Positions 1 through 11,424 of a stretch of DNA of 64,000 nt are shown piece by piece. The position numbers and the translations under genes were made by a program. Under the pieces are notes generated by a model that was not told the DNA's origin, ran no database searches, and worked only from the letters and a program-made list of their open reading frames with translations. Source of the stretch: Dendrocalamus latiflorus. Lineage: Eukaryota; Streptophyta; Magnoliopsida; Poales; Poaceae. Where the stretch lies: positions 52,348,200 through 52,412,199 of the forward strand of contig CM029612.1 of assembly GCA_017311315.1 (NCBI GenBank), given 5' to 3'. Numbering within the stretch: position 1 is the stretch's first letter; the number at the start of each line of letters is the position of its first letter.

Positions 1-3000
1 ATAAGATGTAACTAAAAATCACAGCCAGAAAAACCTTGTTACTGCTACTATTATGCTGCGTCGTCGAAAGAGCAGGCTTGAATGCGTCCTTTCTGTTGTC
101 ACAACTAACAAGAGAAGCTGGAAGCTTGAGGACTTTGGTGTGCATTTATGCTGCAAGTTAGTAGATACGGACCAGTTGCGTTAGGCAATACGCATCACAG
201 TTCAGAAGTGCGGTGAAGGAAAGAGAGACAAAAATAGACGTTGGGGCAGGAAACCAACCCCACCGATATCATCTTTATCATGATGAAATCATGACCTCTG
301 GATCAAAGTTGAGGGGATGCATCCTTTTTGCTTGGAACTGAACTCTCACGAACTACTGACATATTACGGGCCAGCGGAGAAGCCAAAAAAAAATAGAGAA
401 AGAGCTAGTAGGGTTAAGTTAACTTGAGATAAATGCAGCAAATATAATTTTATGCAATCAAAATTCATACTATTATTAATGAACAGATGTTTGAATTTAA
501 AGCATAAAATAAATTGGTTGGTTTGAAGTTGTTAGCATGCATAAAAGGGTTGATCATAGCAAACACACTACTTTTCGCGGTTTCTAGTTCTCCCATTAAC
601 ACTTCTTTTTCACAGCTAGCGGTTGTGTTTCTTTAATTGTCTGACTCCACATGAGTTTTCTCATTGTGCAAAATAAGTAAAGAGGAAGATAATCAAAATT
701 CTCATAATATGTTTAATAAAAAAATGCTAAGCCATGGGAACAGAGGAAAAACTGACTTGTTCAATCTTCTGGTTTGAACGAGGCATCCTTGTCCAATTGA
801 TAAACAAGCATCAACAAGTATGAAATGAGGCAGATACACGAGAACATGCCAGCCGCCCAGCGTCGGCCCGCTGGTATGTAAACAAAATAGTAGCAACTAC
901 TAGACCTAAACCCCAACCTGGGTGTGCAAGATCAAGCATTAGAGCACATATATAATTCCGATTGCAAGGAAAAAATCTACTCAGAAGTACAATAACATGC
1001 AAAATTTCAACAAATCAACGAGCGAAGCCAAACGGAATTCTAGTTGAAGTTAATTATGGTCAGTTCGATTGCCTGAAATCATGGCATCAAATGCACATCC
1101 AGAACGGAATTCTAAGGCACCATCAATCACGGTACCTTAACTTGATCTGCAGTTAAATAAGCCTCCAACTCACTAAGTACATTGCAGAAGTACAGCAAGA
1201 AACTACTTTGTCAGTTTGTCCAAGTTAGCACGTACGGAATGATGAAGGTAAGGTAGAATTCACAAACCATCAGTTGGCGCTAGGAGCAGGAGAACCTGGA
1301 ATGTTGATTGGAAGCTTAGTCGAAAACAAATATTTGCATGGGCATAAACAAAAAGACGGTTAAAAGATGCATCTATAAAGTGGTGATCATTTGGGCTTAT
1401 TTTTGGTGGCTTATGACTGAAAAACACTGTAGCTGGCTAAAAAAACACTGTAGCTAACAGAGACTTATTTAGCATAATTAAATTTAAAAAATTAAAAAAT
1501 ATAAAAATATGTTATCCCATTACGTATAATACAAACAAATACGGGAAAAAAGAACCGGCAAGAAAGCTCAACAAAAAGCCAAAAGTTCAGAAAAGGACGA
1601 AATTTATGAATAGTGAAAAATAAACCGAAAGCTAAAAGCTGAAGCCAAAACAATCACAGTACACTAACTTTTGTACTACATGATGAAGTTTTCTTTATGA
1701 TGTTACCGGAGAGGCGGAGATGCTACATAGGTGCAACAGCAAGCGATACTTAAGTTCATAAACAGATCAGTTGACTAACAATCTAGATAGAATTATTACA
1801 TCAATATCCAATAGATTCAGTAACACGATCGTTCACGGTATGATGTTCTAAGGTGCCTCTGATCTAGTTATCCTTACAACACACTTAGAATGCTTTTTGA
1901 CCACAAGCTATCAGCACATGTTTGCATTTATGTTCACTGGCATACAATGAATTTGTCAACGTGATGGCTTGTCATTGTCAGAGAAAACTGACAGAAACAT
2001 ACCAATACACAATTTTAATAGAAACTAAAATGATAACAAAGCAAAATCCATGGTGTTTGTGAGAACTTAGTAGTTGCAAGCTAAAATTAAGCTCAAACAA
2101 ATAAGTTCCTCACAATTATTTTCGGTTGCTTGCTGGAAAATGTGCAATTTCCTCCACACAATTTCGAAAGGGCAACCAATGTGTAGTCAACTTAATCCAA
2201 TAACTGTATGGGGCCAGTAAAACAAAAGTTTTACAGCAACAAAAAAATTTTGAAGAGGCAAATGATGAGCGAAAACAATGGCAAAGAAGTTCCCATAAAG
2301 AAGACAAAGAATACAAGACAAAATGACTTGCTAAGTCAAAAAACTTAACAGAAATTTCTTTCAAATGCATCTATCTGAAAAAAATATGCCAGATCAGAAA
2401 CTAGATTTCACATTGAAGCAGCAGTACACAAGGGGTTTGGCACCATCAAAGACACTGCGGCAATGGCAAGTGCTGCACAACCTTCGCTTGGCTATATTAC
2501 TGAAGAACACACCCTAACATCAATTTGAGTGTCCCAAAGTGGCTTACAACTGTTGATGTAACTCATTTTCTGCGAATTAGTTAAACTCCAAGCTAGGCTA
2601 CTAACTCCCATCCCACGATAGGTATGCCCAAGCAAAGCAGATGGGTCCCCATTCTGTTCAGACCTATGCAGATCTTGACAGTTCAGAGTGAGCATAGCAA
2701 TTGCAAATTTGCAATCCCATGGTGGAGTGAACAATACTACAATAGAATGAGTGAATGTGACTTATGACGAATTGATGACATGGCTAATTTTTGTTCAACA
2801 GTATGCTACATGATAGGAGCACATTGCTGGCAAGGATTTGAAACATCCTTGAGCCATGAGGACATCAGGACAGGCAAGCTTCACAGCAGCAAGGCCTTGG
2901 TAGGTGGGCGCATAAAACAATTGACTCCCAGAGGCCATGTTCTAGTGTTCAAGACACATTAACTGCTAGTAAGAGAAATTGGCACTTCAAAAAGAATATT

Positions 3001-3752
3001 GACCTTACAATTCAAGCATTCTCTCCAAATTTAGGAAATATTGCTCCCTGGCATTCAGAATTTCAGAGTCATATCAAAAATGCTCTAGTACCATTTTAAA
3101 AGACTGCACTAATTATCATTATGTGTTCCATCAGTAAAAGTTCGTACAATTAAGCATTGTACGCCAAGAATTTTGGATTCATGTATCCCAAATACACGCC
3201 GATACGCCCTTGGGACATTCAGAGTTTTAGGTACCGCACTTTCAATTCAAGGGAAGTGTGCCCAATTCAGGAGTTCCTATGTGGTGAAGACTGTATAAAG
3301 CAACTTGTATGCCTAACTGTAAATATCTCTTAACTTTGATTGTTAACATTCAAGCTTTACTAATCAACAAGTTGAAGCAATACAAATTAATAGTTCATCC
3401 ATGCATTTCTGGGTGCAGAATGATCTGGCCAATCAAATTATCGAAACTAAAATGAAAAGGCCCTACGCACCAAAGGAAAAAAGAGAAAGAAGAGCAGCAC
3501 ACAACCATAATATTCAACTAATCCTTAGATCCAAAATACAACAGAATAACTCAATGAACTCTAGCCTGGATGGTATATAATATTGCAGTTTAAAATACTG
3601 TCAGAGTTGAACTAATAAAATGCATCAGCTGTTGGTAAGTAGACGGCATTCAGTGTTATGAGTTATGACAGCATACACCATCTATGATCCATCACCTACA
3701 TTGTAGAACTTCTGAAAGACTAAAAGTTAAAACCACACCATCAAGCAATAGT
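1..3752. other. Gene-poor spacer downstream of the SmB-like frame
   Basis: No reading frame here looks like a protein that I recognise, and I found no splice-compatible chain of exons. The sequence is AT-rich and non-repetitive except for one MITE at about 1380-1660. The last few hundred bases may include the 3' untranslated region of the minus-strand SmB-like locus, but no polyadenylation site can be fixed by eye. Confidence 0.5.
1380..1660 (+). mobile_element. MITE family A, copy 1 (about 280 bp)
   Basis: This is one of five clear copies in the window of a roughly 270-280 bp non-coding element. Copies share a left end with GGTGATC followed by a GGCTTAT block and two CACTGTAGCT repeats. The middle is AT-rich with AATTAAATTTAAAAA, and the right end carries ACTTATGAATAGTGAAAAATA and GAAGCC(GAAGCC)-type repeats. 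The imperfect inverted ends, small size and lack of coding capacity fit a non-autonomous DNA transposon. The superfamily is not decided. This copy is the most diverged at its left end. Confidence 0.75.
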
Positions 3753-4541
3753 TTACTGCGGTGGGTTCTGCCCAGGTTGCTGTGGGCCGGGTGGCGGCGG
3801 TGGCATGCCCGGTCTGAACATTGGTGGCGGTGGCATCCCTGGCCTCGGTGGCAGCAGCGCCCCTGGTATCCCAGGCCTCAGAGGGCCCATCGCCGGCGGT
3901 GGGCCCCTCATGAACTGCTGCGGAGGTGGTGGTCCGCCGGGGAACGGCGCAGGAGGCGCCCACGGTGGCCGCTGGAACTGCATCGGCACCGGCGGGGGGC
4001 GCCACATTGGCAGCTGTCCGGGGAACGCCACGGGGGGCGCACCACCTGCGGGTACGCGACCGGCAGCGCCGAGAGGTTTGGCACCGGCGGGCGCGAGATC
4101 TGCGGCTGCATCATGCCGGGCGCGGGCGCGGGCCCGCCGACACCTCGCACGGGGCCGGCTAGACCGGGCTGGGGCTGGATGAGCGGGCCGGTGTGGACCC
4201 CTCGTCCGGCAGCGCGGCCCACGCCGGGCCCCGCGACGGCGCCGGCGCCGGCCTTGGCGCGTGGCTCGTTGGGGGGCGGCGGGCCCTCCACGGTCATGGA
4301 GACAACCTCCTCACCGCGGAGGAGGATGAGGCCGAACGTCGTGCGGTCCTCGCGGTCGCCGGAGCCCTTCGAAGACTTTGGACGGCGGCAGCCTGCGGAA
4401 CTCCTCGCGGTCTCCGAAGACGGGGTTCATGTGGCGGTCGAAGGCCATGAACTTGCCGACCATCTGGCGGCCGTCCTGGATGGTCACGCGCGTGCGGTAG
4501 TTCACGAACTTCATCATAATGGATCCCTTCGGATTCGGCAT
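3753..4541 (-). pseudogene. SmB-like spliceosomal core protein frame with two frameshifts
   Basis: Reading from 4541 down, the frame opens with an Sm1 motif containing VTIQDGRQMVGKFMAFDRHM, as in SmB/SmB' (SNRPB), a core protein of the U1, U2, U4 and U5 snRNPs. The frame is lost near 4370. A second frame gives DREDRTTFGLILLRGEEVVS (Sm2) and the Pro/Gly/Met-rich region to about 4030. A third frame, entered at a run of six C on the coding strand, gives the PPPPM-rich tail ending NPPQ and a stop at 3753. The summed length of about 262 residues is normal for plant SmB. Sm1 also reads HMNPVFGD where the family has an N-L-x-L-G-D type sequence, so a conserved Leu is replaced by Pro. There are no introns. 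It could be a retrocopy or decaying gene; assembly error is possible at least for the C-run shift. Confidence 0.75.
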
Positions 4542-5384
4542 CGCGGCCGGGCGAGCCTACGGCGACGGCCGGCGAGATCTGGGGTTTAGGGTTTTGGCGT
4601 GGCGGGAGTTGGCGGTCGGCTCTCCGGGACGGGAGGATTTGAGGTGTGGGGAGCCGAGGATGGAAGCAACTCGGAATCCTTAAAAAAAAAGCAATTTGGA
4701 ACGGAAAGTGCGCTTGGTAGGACGTAGAGAGGCGGTAAAGTTTATATGGGCTGAAAGATTGTGGGCCAGAATTTCCATGGGCTTATGGGCCGTGGCGCAC
4801 GTATTATACCCTTTCATTACTCACATCCGGATCGATTGCCACATGTATGAGCTTCAACTATTTATAGAATACATTTGTAAATAATAGTGTCATACCACGG
4901 AGAGCTAGATCAAACTAAATGAGGTATCAACACATTCAATCTACTAGTCAAGACCTCACTTAATAGTAAGCAAACTATACTAGCAATGCGGTCTTTCAAC
5001 CAAACACCGAGACCGGTAAAAGACTAGAAATGTATCTTTAACCTATGCTAGTTACATCTTTGCCTTGAGCATTCTCTTGATGCTTGATGACAAACATCTT
5101 CTTCCCAAATCCGAGTCCTTGACTTTAACCATCAGCATATGAATGACTTCACTTGACTTAATGATCAACTCCTCTTCAGGATCTTAACATGATACCCATC
5201 AACTCATGATGATCATCTCTTCTTCCTGAACCTTGACTTAGTAACAACTTATGACGTCTTCCCAATTCATCCTTATCATAGGACCTAATCTATTTTACCA
5301 ACTCATAAAAAGTATTAGTCCCACAAACGGTTGTCATCAATTATTAAACTCACTATTAACACATAATAGCGGGTTAGATTCTTC
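4542..5384. other. Spacer upstream of the SmB-like frame
   Basis: The first 150 bases above the SmB-like start are GC-rich and could be its leader or promoter. The rest (about 4700-5380) is AT-rich with no gene that I can support. Confidence 0.4.
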
Positions 5385-5800
5385 AATTGGATGCACACTA
5401 GCATACCTAAAATGGTGGACACCATTGTTAATTCTAGGCCTTGAACCCTGATGAGCTGGGTGCACATCCGCACATCTAAAACGGTGGACACCATTGCCAA
5501 GTCAGGGACTTGAAACTTGATGGGCTGGGTGCACACCTAAAACGGCGAACACCATCGCTAAGTCTGGGAGTTGAATTCGGGTGGGTTAGCTGCTTAGCCG
5601 CACACCTAAAATTGTGGACACCATCGCTAAGTCTGTGACTTGAACCCTAGCGGGCTAGGTGCACATTTGCAATGGATACCATCGCTAAGCCTAGGACTTG
5701 AACCCTAGTGTGCTATGTGCACACCTACACACCTAAAACAATATAAACAATTGTCAAGTCTAGGACTTAAACCTAAGTGGGTAGGATATACACCTGTACT
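5385..5800. repeat. Degenerate minisatellite, about 60-72 bp units
   Basis: About six units follow one another, each with a GTGCACAC(CT) block, a CTAAAA block, a GTGGACACCAT(T/C)G block and a GACTTGAACCC block. GTGGACACCAT or its variants occur near 5414, 5483, 5543, 5614 and 5671. Unit length wanders between roughly 60 and 72 bp and divergence is high, so the array is old. On the minus strand the GACTTGAACC block reads GGTTCAAGTCC, which fits the tRNA-type B-box consensus. Confidence 0.7.
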
Positions 5801-6666
5801 TTTAGCCATCTGGCCATAGGCTAGTTTTCAGGTGAGACCTCGTCTTGAAAATAAGATAATGCGAACTTTCAGCTATTATCGTGTGATGACTGACCATTTC
5901 TATTTTTGCTCATTGTGTTAGGTCTCATTTGAAAGGTAGGAATTCGACAAGAAACAATTTAATTTACGTATGAATCGAGAAAAATTCCTGCAATCCAACC
6001 GGCGCTTCACTTGGGAGAGTGCTCGTCTGGTACCTTCCTCGCTACGATACTTTCTTATTTGTGCCAATTGGCAGTGCTTCCATGTACTCCCAGAAGTTGG
6101 AAGCACGTACTCGTGGTGATTGGTGAAGCGTCCGGTTGTTATTGCGTGCAACTGCTGGTTGTTTCTTCGCCTGTAATTTTCAATTTATGATTTATAATTT
6201 TTCTCGAATAAATAAATAGGATGATTTCTTCGTCGTTGTTTCGAAGCGGTTTATCGATTTATTGGTTTTCGATTTATTTACATGAGCACTCATATTAGAA
6301 ACAAAAACCATAAACCATAATCTTAAGCAATAAAGTTGTTTTTGCCACGGAGAGGATCGTCTTCACATCTACGACCAGTTGTGGAGCAACGAACAAGATG
6401 TGTCATATCAAGACCATGTCTTCAGTCTCACACATCGAAGATGGAACAGCACAAGGGAAAATACTAACACCAAATAACATTTGTCATGTGCTGTGCATTC
6501 CTCTGCTCCGACGATACCAAAGCAACACTAGCACATCACTTCCTCTCTGATAAAAGCAGAGCACATTTGGCGCCACCCGGGCACAACGCAAACTCCTCAT
6601 GCCGCCCTTGGCCTGCTGCTCCTGCTCCAATTACAGACGAGGCCTGATCAAGTAACTAGTGACTAA

Positions 6667-6881
6667 GGGCCTGTTTGGGACCGCTCCACTCCACGTTTTT
6701 CAGCTCCACTCTATATTTTTTAGCCAAACAGGTTCAGCTCCACGCACTCTGTTTGAGGGAAAAAAAAGGTGGAGTTATGAGAGCACCTAAAGGTGTGCTC
6801 CACAAACTCTAGGTTTTTTGTGGAGCTGCTCCACGGTAGAATTCGTGAAGCAGAGTTTGTGGAGCAGTCCCAAACACGCTC
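6667..6881. mobile_element. Tourist/PIF-like MITE in the first phytocyanin promoter
   Basis: A 215-bp element has inverted ends: GGGCCTGTTTGGGACCGCTC at the left and, read inward from the right, GAGCGTGTTTGGGACTGCTC. It is flanked by TAA on both sides (6664-6666 and 6882-6884), the target duplication typical of PIF/Harbinger MITEs. It carries no reading frame. It ends about 30 bp above the TATA box at 6912, so it now forms part of the proximal promoter of the downstream gene. Confidence 0.8.
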
Positions 6882-6911
6882 TAATCCGCAATATGCTAAG
6901 CTCTCTCCCTC

Positions 6912-6919
6912 TATATATA
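6912..6919 (+). promoter_or_regulatory. TATA box of the first phytocyanin gene
   Basis: TATATATA sits 94 bp above the ATG at 7013, preceded by a CT-rich stretch. Spacing and sequence fit a plant core promoter. No start site was measured. Confidence 0.55.
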
Positions 6920-7012
6920 CATGCAACTACCTCTGTACTTACCAAGTCAGAAGAACCAAGAAGCAGAACACAAGCTGCATCAGCTAGCTAGATTTGATAC
7001 ACATACTCGGTG

Positions 7013-7706
7013 ATGGCTTCCAAGCAAATGCTCGCCTTCGTCGCCGCCGCCGCCCTCGCCGTCGCCTTCCTCCCGGCGCTTGCCGTCGGCACGGAGCATG
7101 CAGTGGGCGACGACCAGGGCTGGGTCCTCGGGTTCGACTACGCCGCCTGGGCCGAGACCAAGCAGTTCAAGGTTGGCGACACACTAGGTAACCAACTAAA
7201 TAGCCATCGTCATCATAGGTTCACAACACATATTTCCCATTTGCAGTGCAGGAAGTTCACGAGAAACAGGTTAATTCCTGGAATGGAAGTAGCGCGTTCC
7301 AAACGGACTTTAACTCGATCTCGATGACAAGAACTAAATTGCTCTCTTGTACATTGCAGTGTTCAAGTACACGAGGCCCAACCACACGGTGGTGGAGGTC
7401 GGCGGCGCGGACTTCAAGACGTGCACCAAGCCGGAAAACGCCAGCGAGTGGAACTCCGGAGGGGACCGGGTCGAGCTCGACAAGGCCGGGCGGCGGTGGT
7501 TCTTCTGCGGCGTCGGCGAGCACTGCAAGAAGAACATGAAGCTCAAGATCACGGTCCTGGCTGACGCCGCCGGCGCGCCCGTGCCCGCGCCCGCTCCCGA
7601 ATCCCCGCCGACGACCCCTCCGCCGGTGTCCAGCCCCGCCGGCAAGGTTCAGGCGCGCCTCGCACAGGCGGTCACCGCGGTGATCGCGGCCGTGCTCGTG
7701 TTCTAG
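7013..7706 (+). CDS. Phytocyanin (uclacyanin-type blue copper protein) 1
   Basis: Two exons, 7013-7187 and 7360-7706, joined by a phase-1 GT-AG intron, encode 173 residues. Residues 1-25 are a signal peptide. The plastocyanin-like domain follows, with a complete type 1 copper site: His67 (in PNHTVVEV), Cys108, His113 and axial Met118 (in CGVGEHCKKNMK). A Cys80-Cys114 pair would form the usual disulfide, and Asn85 is in an N-x-S glycosylation site. After the domain come an Ala/Pro/Ser-rich linker and a hydrophobic C-terminus ending AAVLVF, fitting GPI anchoring at the outer plasma membrane. Known relatives are extracellular electron-transfer or cell-wall proteins; the partner is unknown. The ATG at 7013 gives the signal peptide directly. 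A second, closely related gene lies 1.2 kb downstream. Confidence 0.93.
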
Positions 7707-8801
7707 GCTTCCACTCTTCTATATATGGTAGCACATTTTGTGATGCGAGAGTTGCGTTGTCCTTCCTGTGTCCTTCTGTATGAGCACATCGATGCGATAT
7801 CGTTCTGGGTTTTGTACCCAGAATTTGCCGGTGTCAATGATTAATTTCATTTGGTCAATCAAGCTATTCATAATTATTGTTGTTACAATGCTGACGACCT
7901 TGTCAGGTTATTTCTTGAGATCCATCTCTCTTGTCCTGTGTGATTTGATATGTTCTACAATTGTTTGGACTACAAATTCAGCATGGCAGGTTGGTGCGTA
8001 CTGGAGACTGACGCGCAATTCTGACACAACAGATGATTAGCACTAGAACAGGACCTCCAAAAATTGACGGTCTACCTTTTTTTTGTGAACGGTATATATA
8101 GGCCCTTTCAAAAGCGCTATGAGTTTTAGCTGAAATGACATAGCAGCTGTTAATTTTTTTCTAATATATTTAATTAAAGAAAAATGAATAAAAATAGATT
8201 AGATTGGTTGTTTGGAAAGGTTAAGCCAACTCCACGTGACTCTTAATTGATGAGGCTCGAGATCGGATCAATTAGCCTTTGGGGATGCCTTGAGCTGACT
8301 CACTTTGGGCTTGAGCTGAACAAAAACCAAGCCAATCTTCGAATTTTTTTATTTTTTTGGCGGGTTCTCATCCAGAACATTCAATTCGAATACAATATTT
8401 TAAATTTAAGATTGAAGTTTTCCAGGCTGGGATTCCCCCGGCGGTTTATCACTGGGATTTCCGGTTCCTGACAGTAACCGGGCGCGAAAATAGAGACCAT
8501 GTCAAACATAAATAAACCTTCCCTGGCTCCTGTGTTTCTGGTGATACGGCCATTCCTTTCCATTGCCCATTGGTAACTCCAAAGCAAAGCTTCACGTCTA
8601 TTAATCTATTATACTACATGTTCATGAACTAACAAATGACTAGTCCATTGATTAATTGTTGATTTGGCCCGTAACACGCCAAGACGTGCAATTGCACAGG
8701 ATATGTGCGTACACAGACAGACGCTGCCGCCCTGAGCCTGTTGCTAGCCTGCTACGTACGTTTCAACTTGACTATTTCTCCTACGTTCCAGGAACCGAAC
8801 A

Positions 8802-8803
<2 letters not shown>
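7707..8803. other. Spacer between the two phytocyanin genes
   Basis: This contains the 3' end of the first gene (probably to about 7870) and then AT-rich sequence with no recognisable gene. No repeat copies of the listed families are obvious here. Confidence 0.4.

Positions 8804-8804
<1 letters not shown>

Positions 8805-8851
<47 letters not shown>
8805..8851. repeat. (TC)n microsatellite, about 23 units
   Basis: An uninterrupted TC dinucleotide run of 47 bases ends 85 bp above the ATG of the second phytocyanin gene. It therefore lies in the leader or core promoter. CT-rich leaders are common in plant genes, but one this long and pure is likely to vary in length between individuals. Confidence 0.95.
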
Positions 8852-8852
<1 letters not shown>

Positions 8853-8935
8853 AGCATGTAGATATATCGCTTTGCGTAAAACCATAGCATAGAGGAGTAA
8901 GTAGAGAGGAAGAAAAGGTAGTTTCAGTGCTCTCC

Positions 8936-9654
8936 ATGGCTTCCAAGCAAATGCTTGCCGTGGCGGCGGTGATCGCCGCCGTCGCTCTCTTCCCCGCGTT
9001 CACCTCTGCCAAGGAGCATACGGTGGGCGACGACAAGGGCTGGGTCCTCGGGTTCGACTACGCCGCCTGGACCGAGAGCAAGCAGTTTAGAGTTGGCGAC
9101 GTACTAGGTATTCAAAGTCTCATGCAAACATCTACATGATGTATGTACATATACTACTGCTTGTGTTGCACTGTGGGCGTTACAGATTGTTGCATGCATG
9201 ATCATGTGCGGTTCGCCTTAATTTGTACGCATAGGAAATTAGATCCGTTTCTACCCTGCATTGCACATCAGTTCCTTAATTAATTAAGTCGTGACCCTTC
9301 CAAAACTAGTGGTAATTCATCAACGTGCATGCGCATGCATGGTACGTACGTACTCTTGCAGTGTTCAAGTACAAGAAGGGCCTCCATAACGTGGTGGAAG
9401 TCGGTGGACCAGACTTCAGGGCATGCACCAGGTCTGCGGGCGCCGCCGTCTGGAACACCGGCGAGGACAGGCTCAGCCTCGACAGGGCAAGGCGGAGGTG
9501 GTTCGTCTGCGGGGTGGGCAACCACTGCACGCGGGGCATGAAGATCAACGTCACCATTCTTCCCGACGACGCGCCTACCCCTGCGCCGGCTCCGTCGACG
9601 GCAGCGTCGTGGCCTCCTCGTGCGCCGGGGCGGCCCTTCGTCTCCGGGTGGTGA
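8936..9654 (+). CDS. Phytocyanin 2, tandem copy without a GPI tail
   Basis: Exons 8936-9107 and 9362-9654 (phase-1 intron at exactly the same codon as in the upstream gene) encode 154 residues. The signal peptide covers residues 1 to about 25. The copper ligands are complete: His66, Cys107, His112 and Met117, in CGVGNHCTRGMK. The N-terminal block through VGDDKGWVLGFDYAAW is nearly identical to copy 1, which shows recent tandem duplication. Unlike copy 1, the protein stops after a short Pro/Ala-rich stretch ending RPFVSGW, with no hydrophobic GPI-attachment segment, so it is probably a soluble secreted form. I see no premature stop within the copper domain. The intron is larger (254 bp against 172 bp). 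Confidence 0.92.
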
Positions 9655-9874
9655 TGGCTGCATGCACGCCGCCATGCCACGGTGATCGAGATTTGTGTGC
9701 TCTTCTCCATGAGTTGCTTTAGTTTTCGCCCTTTTGTTGGGGATCGAATCATCGAACTCGAGTACGTACCCCTCCTGCATGAGTTTCTTGATGTAATAAT
9801 TGTTGACATCGTGTTCAACACATACGTACATACATTTCTTAGTCGATGTGTTCCTAATACCTAGTACGTACTAA

Positions 9875-10057
9875 GAGGTTTTTTCTTAACAATTATCTAA
9901 ATTTAGGACCGTTGGATTAGAAATCCAGTTGCCTCTTTATTTTGGAGGGGAGAGATTTTTTTAGAGGGAGAGAATTCATAGCCGTTGAATCAAAGATCCA
10001 ATAATTACAAATTTGAATGATAGTTAGAAAAAAATATTCGGATGACGTTTATCAATA
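9875..10057. mobile_element. MITE family D, copy 1
   Basis: The segment contains ATCTAAATTTAGGACCGTTGG near one end and ATAGTTAGAAAAAAATATTC near the other. Its inverted ends (TTTCTAACTAT-type) and inner sequence match a second copy at about 19990-20205. There is no coding capacity. Exact ends and target duplication were not resolved. Confidence 0.55.
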
Positions 10058-10101
10058 CCCCGGCTTTTATTTGGCTCTTGCGCCCGTCCGCACATTCGTC
10101 G

Positions 10102-10110
10102 CTTTCCCAC
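10102..10110. repeat. Left 9-bp target-site duplication of the Mutator-like element
   Basis: CTTTCCCAC lies directly before the element and is repeated exactly at 11615-11623 directly after it. Nine base pairs is the diagnostic length for Mutator-type transposition. Confidence 0.93.
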
Positions 10111-10300
10111 GTAAAATTTTTACTTTTTAGCCCAAAAATTTAAAGTTTTTTACATATGTACCCCTGGAGAAAAGATTTGCAAAAATGGACCCCTAGCACA
10201 GCGCCAACTCATATGGCGCCCATAGTACACGTGACGGCGCCACATTATATGGCGTCGTGCGTGGCCACGTAGGATCCACGGTGGCACAGCACGGCGCCAA
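10111..10300. repeat. Left terminal inverted repeat (190 bp) of the MULE
   Basis: This arm begins GTAAAATTTTTACTTTTTAG and ends at the ACGGCGCCAA block. It is the reverse complement of 11425-11614 with about four substitutions and no visible indel. Confidence 0.93.
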
Positions 10301-10387
10301 AGAAATGTATGTACGTAGGATCCACATACATAGTTTATAAATTTTCAGAAAATACATACGTCCGCATACATCAAACATTAAAATAAC

Positions 10388-10928
10388 CTACTGAGTGCAT
10401 CGAGGCCACTTCCCCTTCCTCTGAGCATCAGGGTACTGCTCAAGGGCTGCCTTGGCACGCCGCGCTCTCTCTAGCTTCTTCTGCCTTTCTCCCTTGCGCT
10501 TTGCCGCAGCCTTCCTACGCTCCTCTTCACGGTGTTCCCTCGCGGCCTCCTCCTGTTTCTTCTCCCTTTCCCACCTCTCCTTTCGTTCTTCATCCCACTT
10601 CTTATTGGCGTCAAGATATTGTTTGTCATCCTCAGCGATCGCAGTGTCGATCCACTGCTCAAAATCACAAAGCGGTGGAGGCTCCTGCAAATGTACGCAT
10701 TCGTTAAACCAACAGAATTAATACGTCTTCAAGTGAATCGACAATATAACATACCATCTTGCCGAGGACAACGGCGCCACGTGGCGGATCAAACGCCCAG
10801 TTGGCGCACATCCAGTACCTCTGCCTATATGTATCCGGATCATCCGACCGTTCCACTTTGCAAGGATCGCCGCAATAACACATCGGCACGGGAACACCGG
10901 ATGGAGGTGGCAAACGAGTGAAGCCCAT
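10388..10928 (-). CDS. GRF-type zinc-finger protein inside the MULE
   Basis: Two exons on the minus strand, 10928-10755 and 10684-10388, are joined by a 70-bp intron with a GTATGT donor and a TTTGCAG acceptor (phase 0). They encode 156 residues. The GRF zinc finger is CYCGDPC (residues about 17-23), YWMC (about 42-45), and the closing C-x-F-x-x-W as CDFEQW at the start of exon 2, so the finger is completed only by splicing. Residues from about 80 on are a highly charged Glu/Lys/Arg-rich helix, probably a coiled coil. GRF fingers bind single-stranded nucleic acid in other proteins; the role of this short grass form is unknown. Its position inside the inverted repeats says it moves with the element. 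Whether it is expressed cannot be seen. Confidence 0.75.
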
Positions 10929-11424
10929 GACAACCTAAAATGCGAAATGAATAAGATTTATAATTTTTCTCGTTTCTAACCCTAGGTTAGCTAGTTACCC
11001 AAATCAAACCCTAATCCAACTAATTTCAACCCTAGAAACGGATCTATACACATTATTACTAATACATTACGCATATCTATTGCGAATCGAACCTAAAACC
11101 GAACCAAATCCAACTAATTTCATCTAGGGTTTCAAATTTTGCCCCACGAAATGTACCTCAAATTATCCATATCTACTGCAACAAATCAAAAGAGGAGGGG
11201 GAGCTCACCTTGCTTGCTCGGTTTGGAACAAAAATCGCGAAAAAAATTGATGATTTGGGATGGATTTGAGGAGGGGAGAGACGGGCGGCGGCGGCGGCGC
11301 CTGTTCTCTGCTCGGTCTGTTCGAGCAACTGAGGGGTTGGCCGGGGGCTGCGCTCGGGTTTAAGTCCCATGAAACGGCGCCACTACCGTTAGCGCCGTGT
11401 TTACACGTGACGGCGCCATGTTCG

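Noticed and set aside
3684..4589. 301-codon plus-strand frame and several other long frames over the SmB-like region
   Set aside because: They are shadows of a GC- and proline-rich minus-strand coding sequence; their Arg/Trp-rich composition is not protein-like.
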